A stretch of DNA of 64,000 bases from Drosophila persimilis (taxonomy: Eukaryota > Arthropoda > Insecta > Diptera > Drosophilidae): contig NW_020825289.1 of NCBI RefSeq assembly GCF_003286085.1, positions 310,001 through 374,000 on the forward strand. Direction: 5' to 3'. The notes beneath the pieces are model-generated. The model did no database searches. It worked only from the letters and a program-made list of their open reading frames with translations, and had not been told where the DNA came from. Both the position numbers and the translations under genes were made by a program. Within the stretch, counting starts at the first letter, position 1. Each line of letters begins with the position of its first letter. This document shows positions 1-9,735 of the stretch, one piece after another.

Positions 1-154
1 ACGGCGAAAGAGAAGCGAAAACGAATAGCGGGTCGCTAGAACTGCCACGGTCGGCCACAACGATCTTTGGTTCGCCACTTTTCGACAAATGTTACGGTGG
101 TTTGGAAAAATTGGGCAAAAAGATTTTTTGCGTTATTTTTGCTTTGTAGATTTG

Positions 155-475
155 ACTTTGACTTTTTAGTTTTCTCGTATCTTCAATATTGTGGATGCCA
201 CAGATTTTTGTTTTTCGTGGGGGCGGAAGGGGGTGGGGCGAAATTTCGAAATACACATGTAACAGTGAGATTTAACAGGAGTGTGAATACCAAGGTATGT
301 TGCTCTAGCCTTAATAGGCTCTGAGATCTGTGGATGCGACACATATTCGTCCTATGCGGGGGCGGAAAGGGGTGGTGCGAAATGTTGAAATATACTTGCG
401 CAGGTTCGATATCACATGAGTGTGGATGCCAAATTTGGTTGCTCCAGCTCTTATAGTCTCTGAGATATAGGCGCT
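155..475 (+). repeat. DINE-1-like internal repeat units
   Basis: Two imperfect units of about 140 bp. Each contains a phrase close to 'gatgccacagatttt', a G-rich core 'gggggcggaa', then 'ttgctctagccttaatag' or a close variant ending in 'ctgagat'. The same units fill the interior of the complete DINE-1-like copies at 10.7 and 35.2 kb. Neither terminus of that element is present here. Confidence 0.7.
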
Positions 476-684
476 CACTCTTTGCAATGGACAAAGCCGA
501 CCATGAACCATGAATCAAAAATCGTTCGTTCTCGAGACGTGTTTTTGTTTTGTTCCGCTTATTTTCCATTTATTTTGCGAATACAGAAGCTGTTTTTCAA
601 AACAAACCTTGATAAAATCCGCACTTAACCTACAGTAAAAAATCTGTTCTTTTACGCGAGTGCATGCCTATTTATTTATTTATT

Positions 685-1345
685 TTCATTCCTACTGCTA
701 CAAGCATGGGGCTTCTAATTAGAGCACTAGTCACTAGATGGCACATTAGTTTTGGTTGGGTCAAACTCAATTATTATGATTATATAATCATTTCTAATTT
801 AGGGTTACATATGGATGTTATATTCGGCATTTATTAATTATAGGTAATGTTGTCTTTTATTTTATTTTATTTAATTAGGTTTTGAGATTTACGGTTCTTA
901 ATCTACTATAAGGTGGGCTCTTAACTGCGTTTTGAACTGTGAAAGGTTACTTATCTTTTTCATGTGATGCGGAAGCTGCTTCCAAATGCGAATGACATAG
1001 ACGAAGAAATGCCGGAATTTAAAGTTGTATGTCGAATGGTGATAATATTATTTGTTCTGACGGAATTAGTGAATCTAAGAATTTGGAGCAGGTATTCGGG
1101 TTGTTTGGTGAATATTATCCTATGAAGGAATGTTAGCATCTTATAGTCAGTCCATTTAAAAAAATGCATTTCGAATATTTTGAATGAAAAAGCTGAAATT
1201 CTGTCATTACGGCTTAACCCAAATATATATCTAGCTGTATTATTAAAGCACACGTTCAATTTTTGTAGTGAGGGCACCATGAGAAAAACGTATACTGCAT
1301 CGAGAGAGGTAGTTCTTATAGCATTGATCATTAAGAACTAAAACG
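685..1345 (-). pseudogene. Non-LTR retrotransposon reverse transcriptase C-terminal tail
   Basis: The minus frame reads through 'QKLNVCFNNTARYIFGLSR' and 'FFKWTDYKMLTFLHRII', typical of the region after the RT thumb in CR1/jockey-type ORF2 proteins, and ends with AT-rich 3' UTR. The same tail recurs at 44300-44720 (minus) and, joined to its own YVDD-type RT, at 47515-47860 (plus). Here it is fused at about 1345 to an unrelated CR1-like endonuclease, so this is a chimeric junction and not one intact element. Confidence 0.7.
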
Positions 1346-1358
1346 TTTGACCGAGCTA

Positions 1359-2256
1359 TTACATAGCGAGAGTGAGAAGTAGGAGAAGCAACTTCTTGAA
1401 ATTTTGTATAGTCTTGATTTTAAGTTTTTTTACACTGGATAATTCTTTGGTAAGCCAAGGGAGCTTTCCAGATCTAATCGGACAAGAAAGCGGGACACAA
1501 GAATCAAAAAATGTGCCAAGAGCATTGTAAAAAATGTTTGTGCCTTTTGTGACATCAGTGCACAAGTACAAAGCGGACCAATAAAAATCCCTAATGAGTA
1601 TTATTAAGGTTATTAAGCTTCGCAAACTCGGCTTTACGAAAGCGGTCACTTTCAGATAGCCTACTCGACCGATCCAATACAGTTGGTCCTATATCTAGCG
1701 ACACTTCGGAAGAAGGATGGTAGGCGTCTTCAAGAATAGTGAGCGGAAGGGCTCGGGTTAACAACACTAAAGTCGGATCCGATACAAAGCACAGATCAAG
1801 CAACCGACACAAGCAATTTTTCACATGGTTGACTTGAGACAGGGACAGGTCAAGCCAGCCGTCAACAAAGTCATGTCGTGACATGGGCCCTAGGTTACTA
1901 GACTCGTTTACCGAAGACCAAGCAGTTCCGGGCAAGTTTAAGCCACCAAGAACTATCAATTGATCCTTATCTGATAGAGAGGAAGAAACAGCAGTTAAAA
2001 CAGACAAATGCTTCTCATAAATAGAGATATCCGAAGAAGGTGGAATATACGAGTAATTAATGAATATAGCGATAGCGGGAAGAATCAGTTTTACACACAG
2101 GAATTTTAGTTCCGGTTGAGCCTGGACTGTGAAGTGTTCCGACGTGAAGTTAGAGTCCACTGCAATCAGAACCCCTCCTGCACGTCGAGACGAACGGTCC
2201 TTTTTAAAAGTTGTGTACCGACCAGCCAAAACCTCGGAACTAAGAGTGTCCGGCAT
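1359..2256 (-). pseudogene. CR1-like ORF2 endonuclease domain (broken)
   Basis: An AP-type endonuclease of a CR1-like non-LTR retrotransposon. Visible motifs are 'RRAGGVLIAVDSNFTS', the segment 'IVLGGLNLPGTAWSS' and the linker 'SGKLPWLTKELSSVK' that precedes the RT. A frameshift lies near 1590-1650. The N-terminal strand (normally N-x-R-G-L and a TETW-type motif) is out of frame or missing. In the usual LGDLN motif the catalytic aspartate has become glycine in this copy, whereas the copy at 45 kb keeps D. It cannot be functional. Confidence 0.8.
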
Positions 2257-2517
2257 TAAGTTTACTACGTAAGCCTCTAATAATCTGATAAGTTACCAAA
2301 AGAAAATTTAGTTTTTTGGAGAGGTGGAAGCAGGACGAGAGGATGAGGAAGAGGAAGTTTAGGTTGAGGGTGGCACAATGGAATGATTTGTTAGAGTTAT
2401 GGGGGGCCTATTCTTCTTCTTAGCCTCCTCCAAATGCTCCGGCCAAAATTTAGCGGAGCAAATGGTGTCAAATTGAGTTGGGGAGATGCTTAGCTTAAAC
2501 GAGGCTATCTCCCTGGC

Positions 2518-3277
2518 TTAAAAGAAGTTAAATTTCTTCACCTTTAAACCCACGGCTATTATTTTGCTTTGAATAAAAGCAATTACATCATTAGATGTGA
2601 GGTCAAAAACTTGTCGTTTTGGTGGGACTCCCACCAGTGTTTTAGGCACCACAGGCCTAGTACCTGTGGTGGCAATATCCGGAGGTCCGGACCTTTTGAT
2701 CACTGGTGGGATCGGAATTAACGGGACAACTAGCGAGATTGCGGATACCACGGACACGGACGCTGCAGACGTACTTGGCTGCACGTTCTCCGCAGCGATG
2801 AATTCGGCTACCTTATCTGCATCGCCAGCACCTGTCGTTTCCCTTGGAGTGGCAAACGAGATCAACTGCTGCACACCGGGATTGGTCAGAGTCAGTTTTT
2901 CGGCAACGAGCTGCTGAGTGACTGTTGGCACTTGCAGATCCCGCGGAGTGACCCTTTTACGCCTCGGAGACTCATTCAGCAGTTGCAGACTGCCAAATTG
3001 AGACTCCATGGCTAGGAGCCGATCGTAATGCTTTTAAAGCCGTAAAGCCCTTCCGCGTCTGCCTCATAAAAGCCACCATATCATTCTGCACCGCACGGCA
3101 TGCCTCGCAACTGCAATGCAACCCATTGCATTTGGCTATAGCATCACTCGCGAGGCCAGAAAATCCAGCGCATTTTGCGTGCACTACGCTGTCGCAGAGC
3201 AAGCAGGAGACATTCGGCTGATTGAGGGTGACGTGCTTCTTACAAGTTTTTTTGGCGTAGATTACAGCGTATTCCAT
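2518..3277 (-). pseudogene. CR1-like ORF1 with PHD-type zinc finger (frameshifted)
   Basis: The N-terminal part (2972-3277) has a cysteine/histidine pattern including 'CLLCDSVVHAKCAGFSGL', as in PHD fingers of CR1-clade ORF1 proteins, followed by 'CSCEACRAVQNDMVAFMRQ'. The C-terminal part (2518-3009) is a Pro/Val/Thr-rich tail in another frame. The copy at 45905-46582 joins these two parts in one frame, so the break here is a small local indel near 3030. ORF1 would bind the element RNA. The function is inferred from the clade. Confidence 0.7.
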
Positions 3278-3524
3278 TTATCATTTATTTATCTAAAAAT
3301 TTGCAACAAAAAATTGCAAAACAAATTGGTATCAGACCAATGTGCCAGACAACGTTCAAAGCGGAATTTGTAAAAAAGAGATCAGGGAGGAGAGCGGTAA
3401 TAGCGAGAGCTACTAAACAGAGAGCGCTATTGCTCAGAAAGTTTAAAGACCGACAGAGAAAGAAGAGTTATTTTAGTTTGGATAATAGGGAGAGAGTGTC
3501 AGCTACAGCAAAGGCTACGGGAGT
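3278..3524. other. CR1-like 5' leader, head-to-head junction
   Basis: Non-coding sequence upstream (on the minus strand) of CR1-like ORF1, also present at 46660-46890. It ends abruptly at 3524, where a plus-strand CR1-like RT fragment begins in mid-protein. This gives a head-to-head junction between two truncated pieces. Confidence 0.5.
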
Positions 3525-4740
3525 ACCACAGGGCAGCCATCTAGGCCCCTTACTCTTCACACTCTTTATTAATGACTTGCCTTCAGTATTAACATACTCT
3601 CGAGTACTTATGTATGCGGATGATGTTAAACTCTGTGTCCAGTACATGGACATTTCATTTCATTCTCGCTTGCAATCCGATCTCAATAGCTTTCAGTCAT
3701 GGTGTTGTGCAAACTTGTTACACCTTAATGCCTCGAAATGCAAAGTTATGACATTTCATCGTTCCTCCCTACACCCTATTTGGGGGTTCTCTTGAGAGAA
3801 TTACCCTGGTGGATGATCTGGGTGTTATGTTAGACCCCAAGTTAAAGTTTTCCGAACACATTTCTACCATGGTAAATAAGGCCATGGGCGTGCTTGGGTT
3901 TATAAAGAGGTGGTCAAAGGAATTTGACGACCCCTATATAACAAAGACTCTCTATACCTCGCTTGTTCGTCCGATCTTAGAATACGGCTCCTGTGTATGG
4001 TGCCCTCAGTACAAAGTACACCAGGACCGTATAGAATCAGTACAGAAAAACTTTTTACTCTTTGCTCTGCGGGGCCTTAACTGGTAAGACTCACATATTA
4101 CTCTAGTAGACTATTATTAGTAAACCTCCCATCCTTAGTTAACCGTAGAAAAATGCTTGGTGTGATATTTATGCACAACTTGATCAGGGGTGACATAGAC
4201 AGCCCTGATCTGTTGAGCCGCATAAACTTCACGATTCCTATTAGACTGACTAGAAATTTTATACCGTTGTTCCTTCCACTTTGTAGATCGAATTATTCCT
4301 TGCATGAACCGTTTAGGGTCTTATGCTCGGATTATAATTCCCTCTACCATATTATATCCAACACTAATTCTCTTCCTCTTATTAAATTATTAATCCTTAC
4401 ACACCTTTCTATTAATTAGAAACTGTAGTGGTATTTGTATTTTGATTGCATGCTTAGTTTCTTAGTAAGTTTAGTGCTAATTTTCCTCGAATGTTAGTCT
4501 AATATCTATCTTTCTTGCATGTTCGCGTTTGGTTCGGCTACGCACCGCGCGTCATGCGGCAGCGCCCCTCGGTCGGTTGGGCGGGAGGAGGGCTGGGTTT
4601 TGCCTGGGATCCGCGCGTAACAGCCTTCTGCTGGTGTCACACGGGCCACTTGACGGTGCAGTAATTGCATCGCCTCTTGAAAGATGCAGTCATTGCATGT
4701 CAACGTCCAATAATTAATAAGAGCGGGCTAAACACAGCGT
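3525..4740 (+). pseudogene. CR1-like retrotransposon 3' half: RT C-terminus and 3' UTR
   Basis: Begins inside the RT palm with 'PQGSHLGPLLFTLFINDLP', then the catalytic YADD box ('VLMYADDVKLC') near 3610 and thumb motifs such as 'LHLNASKCKVMTFHRSS'. Frameshifts at about 3795 and 4087 separate later parts ('MDDLGVMLDPKLKFSEHIS' and 'RKMLGVIFMHNLIRGDIDS'). From 4420 a 3' UTR follows, including a GC-rich block (4515-4700) that recurs at 6365-6560, 32810-32940 and in part at 56940-57005. The 5' half is absent. A dead fragment. Confidence 0.85.
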
Positions 4741-4959
4741 CAGCGTACTTACAGAAAGCAACACACAAACACACGATTAACCAACGCACAGAATTCATAT
4801 CAAAAATGTAGTTTTTATGAAAACAATAAACTCGCGTTAAAGACCAGATTTTTTACTGTAGGTTAATTAAATGGAGATTTTTATTTTGAAATTCTCTACA
4901 CCTAGTTTTAATGACAAAAAAATATTGGCGTTTTCATGACACAATTCGTAATTTCAGCG
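4741..4959. other. AT-rich non-coding stretch
   Basis: No coding signal is visible. Bases 4715-4865 resemble 46895-47000, both containing 'agagcggg' followed by AAC-rich sequence, so this is probably flanking element sequence. Confidence 0.35.
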
Positions 4960-6136
4960 TTCGACGCAGATTCCCCACGCAGATAAATTATGGTGGTATG
5001 GTGGAGACCACATGCGGGAAGTTCATCGCTTTGAGCTGAAGGGCAGAGTACAACGTTATGGAGGAGTCGCTTCTAGAGTTCGTGACAAACATATAGCGAC
5101 CATGATGCACCAGCCGACTTTCTGGAAAGATGCAAGACGGTATCAGGAACATAGAAACAAGCCGCGCAATGGTTCTGATGCAGAGAAAAACGTACGTGGA
5201 AGTGGTCAGTAAAGCATATGAAACATCGCTATTGATATGCCGTCCATCACCAAAAGTGCATACTGTACAAGCTGAGGTGAATAATAGTCATCGACCGACA
5301 AGAACCCAAGGAGAAGGATTATCTAACGGAAGATGCTTCATTTGAAACCAAACGGGTCATATGGCGAGACAATGTCGCGATAGACCAAAAACACAAAAAA
5401 AAAAGAGATATCAAAAAGATGAGACTAGAGACCCCCGAGACAGATTTGTTAAACTAAATTAACCTGTCCCAAAATTTTCGTTTCCCAGTTGGAGCGAAAC
5501 TCGAAGAACCTTTTTTTTAGAGGCGTCATGGATGGAAGTGAGCTGTTACTAATTTTGAACACAGGTGCATCTCATTCATAATCAATAGAAGAACATATAG
5601 TTAAGGGAAATGTGGAGCCTCTGAATGGGTCTACGTCAGCGAACGGATACAGGTGTAGAGGCACATGTAACAGACATGATTAAAAAAGATCTTAGAATAG
5701 AATCTTATAAATTTTGAAGACGATTTTATCGTTGCTGATATTTTGGACGACATCATGATCGAAGTGGATCTCATGATCCGTTATGGCTGTACAGTGGATT
5801 TTCAAAAAAATTCTGAATCATGAAAAGAGATTACGATGGCTGTAGACTGCGAAACAAGTGAATCTAAAATGAATAGTTATCGTGTGAAAACCGAGCCTTT
5901 AGGAAGATTACAGATCAAAAGCCTACAACTAAATCCAGAGAAATTCAAATTTTTCCAAACGAAAGTTAAATATTGGCTTCATCAAGTAAATAGAGGAGTC
6001 CACACTGATAAAGATAAAGTAGCGGCAGTTCAAAACTGGCTTTGTCTACAAAACTTACAAGAGCTTAGAAGTTTTTTGGGACTGAACACCTATTATCGCA
6101 GATTTTTTCCTGGGTTTGCAAATGTGACAAGAAACG
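4960..6136 (+). pseudogene. Ty3/gypsy retrotransposon gag-protease-RT remnants
   Basis: Degenerate pieces in the expected order. A gag C-terminus carries a zinc knuckle at 5335-5385 (C-F-I-stop-N-Q-T-G-H-M-A-R-Q-C) whose second cysteine codon has become TGA. A protease follows with 'LNTGASHS' (5555-5580), the active-site D-T-G having become N-T-G, and then a stop. The second half of the protease ('DFIVADILDDIMIEVDLM') lies at 5720-5780. The RT C-terminal and tether region ('FKFFQTKVKYWLHQV', 'LQELRSFLGLNTYYRRFF') is at 5900-6125. The core RT is deleted. The integrase of what is probably the same element appears at 6950-7245. Confidence 0.8.
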
Positions 6137-6188
6137 AGGGGGAACGTTGGGAGTCGGCTGCGACTCTACATTTATGCTGGGATGCGGG
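6137..6188 (+). repeat. DINE-1-like 5' end fragment
   Basis: Matches the first 50 bases of the complete copies ('gagggggaacgttg', then a GC-rich hairpin around 'ctgcgactctac'), and then breaks into CR1-like sequence. Confidence 0.6.
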
Positions 6189-6560
6189 TGTAAGACTGCC
6201 ATCTTACTCTAGTAGACTACTATTAGTAAACCTCCCATCCTTAGTTAACCGTAGAAAAATGCTTGGTGTGATATTTATGCACAACTTGATCAGGGGTGAC
6301 ATAGACAGCCCTGATCTGTTGAGCCGATCTGTTTTCCTCGAATGTTAGTCTAATAGCTATCTTTCTTGCATGTTCTGGTTTGGTTCGGCTACGCACCGCG
6401 CGTCATGCGGCAGCGCCCCTCGGTCGGTTGGGCGGGAGGAGGGCTGCGTTTTTGCCTGGGATCCGCGCGTAACAGCCTTCTGCTGGTTTCACACGGGCCA
6501 CTTGACGGTGCAACTGCATCGCGTCTTGAAAGATGCAGTCATTGCATGTCAACGTCCAAA
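6189..6560 (+). mobile_element. CR1-like 3' end fragment
   Basis: Bases 6192-6330 repeat the 'SSRLLLVNLPSLVNRRKMLG' region seen at 4095-4225. 6335-6560 repeat the GC-rich 3' UTR seen at 4510-4710. An internal deletion joins the two. Confidence 0.8.
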
Positions 6561-6563
6561 TAT

Positions 6564-6650
6564 GGAAAAAAAAAAAAAAAATGCTCGATAGATACTCGGT
6601 CAGTAGGCGCGAAGAGTATGTGTGTGTGTGTGTGAGAGAGAGAGAGATTA
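6564..6650. repeat. Simple repeats: poly(A) and (GT)n/(GA)n
   Basis: A run of 16 A at 6565-6580 follows the CR1-like 3' end. A (TG)n tract then passes into an (AG)n tract at 6616-6648. Confidence 0.9.
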
Positions 6651-6912
6651 TTATAATGATACAATCTGGTTTAGATTCTGAAAGCTATAAGATATTGAGA
6701 TTTTGTTGGCACGGACGAGGGCGGGGTGAAGTTTTGAAATACATTTGTAACAGTGAGATATCACAGGAGTGTGAATACAAAATGTCTTTGCTCTAGCTCT
6801 TATAATCTCAGAAAACTAGAACTAAAGCATATATTTACTTCATGGAGTCAGAAACGATTCTTTCTGGTCGTTACACACATCGGGCTTAAAAATCAATGCT
6901 ACAAATGCACAG
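6651..6912 (+). repeat. DINE-1-like fragment
   Basis: Contains 'gatatcacaggagtgtgaat', 'ttgctctagctcttataatc' and the 3'-proximal 'cagaaacgattctttctgg' followed by 'cgttacacacat', as in the complete copies, with internal deletions and no terminal hairpin. Confidence 0.65.
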
Positions 6913-6949
6913 AAGAAGAAGAAAAAGCTTTTGAACAATGAAAACTTAT

Positions 6950-7245
6950 CCTGTGTTCAGCGACGATCCTGGCTTATCCGGCACAGGGAACGCCAAAACG
7001 ATTCTATTCTACTGGTTGCAAGGAGTCTGTAACTTATTGGATCCGTCGATGTGATCGTTGTGCGTTGGCAAAAAGACCATCTGATAGAAGTCACAGAAAA
7101 ATGCGGCAGTACAATTCAGGAGCACTGTTTGAGAGGATTGCAATGGATGTAGCAGGCCCATTCTTAAGCAGTAACAGTTGAAACAAATATGTGCTCGTGG
7201 TAATAGATTATTTAAGCAAGTGGCCCAAAAAAGTATATCCAAAAA
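6950..7245 (+). pseudogene. Ty3/gypsy integrase fragment
   Basis: The plus frame reads a degenerate zinc-binding CxxC segment ('WIRRCDRCALAKRPSD') and the start of the catalytic core ('FERIAMDVAGPFLSS', then after a stop 'NKYVLVVIDYLSKWP'). The first catalytic aspartate (in AMDVAGPF) is visible. The rest of the core and the glutamate are missing. It probably continues the Ty3/gypsy remnant at 4960-6136, separated from it by later insertions. Confidence 0.75.
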
Positions 7246-7559
7246 TTAAAAATTAAAAAAATCGTTAAAAATTTTTTAAGCCCCAAATCTATCACAAAAA
7301 GTCAGTTTGGGATGCAGCGGAAATCTGGTGGGCGACGAGGAAGAAAGGTAATTTCAGAATTATCATATCACAGTGAATTGCCATTAAAAAGATAAGTGGA
7401 TTTATTCGATAACCAAGCAACAATGCTGTGAATAATATCCTGAAATACTATCTAGATACCAATTTGCTTGCCATTGAGAAGAAATATGAGTACTTATTTT
7501 GGAAACGGGTGATTTATTTCGATATCCTCCTATAAACAATTATGTACTTAAATTTGCAC
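7246..7559. other. Non-coding stretch, nothing recognised
   Basis: AT-rich, with no coding frame or repeat recognised. Confidence 0.3.
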
Positions 7560-7875
7560 TTAAAAAATAATGACCATGAAATTAAAATCCCTACAAATTA
7601 TCAATGTAAATGATGAGAGGTATATAGTATAAATGAAGCGCAGTTAAAATCATTCTCGCTCTCTCTCCCTTTCTTTTGCTGTACTCGCTACCGCTTGCAT
7701 GGGAAAAAGCTCGTATGCTTAGAGCTCCATGAAGCGCATAAAATGTGAATTAAGTCGAAAAATAAAACCAATCCACACCTTACCTTCCAATTTTGTTGCA
7801 GTTTTCGAAAGAAGGAAATTAATAATGTAATAGTTAGGATTTTCGCTAATATTTTGGCGCCCCCCGTTGTACTTC
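7560..7875 (+). mobile_element. Possible LTR end with tRNA primer-binding site
   Basis: A TATA-like 'tatatagtataaatg' near 7620, an AATAAA-type signal near 7760 and, at 7855, 'tggcgccccccgttg', which begins like the lysine-tRNA-type primer sites of insect LTR elements. No matching second LTR was found in the window, so the upstream limit is unknown. Confidence 0.4.
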
Positions 7876-7973
7876 CCGGCTCGATTGGATTGGATTAATG
7901 CTCTACTGGTATAAACTTCTCTTATACTCTAGTACCATAAAAACTAATTTCTGGCATCAGTGTACATGGCATC

Positions 7974-8345
7974 TCAACAGAGCCCGTTACAAGGTAATAA
8001 ATTAAAGTAATAATTACTGAAAGTAAGTAGATTAGAGTTATCTTTTTTCGTGTTAAACACATAAACTGTGTTACATAAAAGTGCATAATTGGTTCCCAGA
8101 GCTTTACCAGCATATTCCGGTACATAAAGGCCATTGCACTTGCGCATAGTGCAGTTGTTGTTGTCGCTGCATATCGCTGTATCGGTAATCGTTGATTTCT
8201 CTTTGAAGTGGATCAAGTGGATTTGAAAATCAACGCAATTACTTTGACTTTCATGAGTCACAAAACTACTCTCATAGAGATCGAACGTGCCTACGCTAAC
8301 TAAAAGCTCATCGCAAAACCTCGCACAAAGCAGAATCACCAACAA
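7974..8345 (-). CDS. Unidentified 123-residue ORF with signal-like N-terminus
   Basis: A minus-strand frame with a short hydrophobic start ('MLVILLCARF'), several cysteines (spaced as in 'CSDNNNCTMRKC') and normal amino-acid composition, lying immediately left of the I-element-like copy. I do not recognise the family. It could be the exposed N-terminus of an envelope-like or secreted protein, an exon, or chance. The frame ends at a stop with no clear splice donor. Confidence 0.3.
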   Translation of the reverse strand: MLVILLCARFCDELLVSVGTFDLYESSFVTHESQSNCVDFQIHLIHFKEKSTITDTAICSDNNNCTMRKCNGLYVPEYAGKALGTNYALLCNTVYVFNTKKDNSNLLTFSNYYFNLLPCNGLC

Positions 8346-8431
8346 CTACCAACAATTATAACTAGAACAGTAACAAACACAAATATTCAATTAAGTGACA
8401 ACCTAACGGAATCAAAACCAGAGGCGCCGTA

Positions 8432-9672
8432 ATGGGGGACCCCCCAGATCGAGGGCCTAGACTCTCTCCCCAAATTGAAACCCTTCTACAAACACCTGGA
8501 CCGAAATTCGTCAACATCTCGAGAACAGATCCCAACAAAGAACTCAACTTGGTATCCCCCTTTCTCATAAAAAAACAAGTTGACTACACCTGTGGAGGTG
8601 AAGTCGAAATGTGCAAAAAAATAAGAAACGGAACAATTTTGATAAAGACGAAAACAAACATACAAGCGAAAAAACTAATACACCTAAAATCTCTTGCAAG
8701 CGACATCAACGTCAACGTCACAATACACAACTCTCTTAACTACTCAAAGGGCGTCGTTTACTCTAACGATTTAAGAGGCATTGATGAAGACGAAATCCAA
8801 TCAGAACTTGCGCACCAACAGATCTCCGAAGTAAAGAAAATTTTGAAAAGAGAAAACGGATCTCTTAAAGAGACTGGCGTCTGCATATTAACATTCAACC
8901 TACTAACCCTACCGGAGTACATAATGATTGGATACCAAAGAGCCCAAGTCAGACAATATATACCACTTCCAATGAAATGCAACAATTGGTTCCAGTTTGG
9001 ACACCTCCAAAAATTCTGCAAAAACAAAAAACTTTGCTTCAATTGCGGAGAGGACTTTCACATTGACACGACCACACAAGAGAAATGTAACAAAACCCAG
9101 CACTGCATTAACTGCAATAACGACCAGCACTCTTCGAACCCGCATAACTCCACCAGCAAAAAATGCCCTATCTTTATCACTCAATACGAACTCCAAGCAA
9201 TTAAAACCACGAACAAATGCGACAACAAAACAGCCCTCTCAATACTACGGACACGGAACACAGATAATACTTATTCTCTTCAGTCACCAAAACCACACAG
9301 GCCTCTACGCATTCCCAACAACAATACACAGCATCACAACAACAACACACAACACCACAACAACAACACACAGCATCACAAAAACAACAACACCCCCAGC
9401 AAGCATCCACATCCAAACGCCAAACTGTATCGTACTCTGATATCGACTCAGAAATAGACAGTAAGATAAACACCCTATCAAATTCCCATAAAAACAGCAC
9501 AACCTCTAACATTGTAAAAATTCTACCACTAACTACCTCTAAGCGCAGACTAGCAGCAATTAAGGCTGCGGACAAATTAAAAAGCTCAAGCAGCAAAAAA
9601 ACAAGACAGAAGAACCCCAATACTGACGCCTTGAGTAGCAACAACTGCTCAATGGAAATAGAATCCGACTAA
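8432..9672 (+). pseudogene. I-element-like ORF1 (gag-like, CCHC), one frameshift
   Basis: An RNA-binding ORF1 protein. The N-terminal part resembles the RRM-like/gag region of I-clade ORF1. CCHC-type knuckles lie near residues 183-250 ('CNNWFQFGHLQKFC', 'CFNCGEDFHIDT', 'CINCNNDQHSS'); in the first, the second cysteine is W-F instead of the usual C. The frame ends at 9457. The sequence downstream in another frame, to a stop at 9670-9672, continues with Ser/Lys-rich residues expected of the C-terminus. The shift lies in the CAA/CAC microsatellite at 9315-9400, a likely slippage site. The start at 8432 follows an A-rich leader. Confidence 0.75.
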
Positions 9673-9735
9673 AACTAATAGATCAAGTAAAAACAACCCA
9701 AATAACCAGCACTCAAGAGATAAAAACTCAAAAAA

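Larger units (their letters stand above)
1..3524. repeat. Segmental duplicate copy A (direct repeat of 42.6-46.9 kb)
   Basis: Read by eye, bases 120-3300 match 43517-46660 base for base apart from scattered single changes, in the same orientation. Bases 1-106 match 42609-42702. Compared with that copy, this one lacks the LTR and nearby sequence (about 42703-43164) and also 43191-43516. The block contains a DINE-1-like core, the 3' tail of one non-LTR element and the 5' half of a CR1-like element, all carried together. This points to a duplication of already assembled sequence rather than independent transposition. Confidence 0.85.

Noticed and set aside
2597..2917. Plus-strand 106-codon ORF repeated at 45984-46304
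   Set aside because: Antisense shadow of the CR1-like ORF1 tail; its repetition only reflects the segmental duplication.
4506..4717. Overlapping GC-rich ORFs on both strands (again at 6366-6635)
   Set aside because: They lie in the repeated CR1-like 3' UTR block; copies do not keep the frame.
7855..7870. Possible tRNA gene suggested by TGGCGCC words here and at 17784
   Set aside because: They match only the tRNA 3' end complement and have no cloverleaf or A/B boxes; primer-binding sites explain them.
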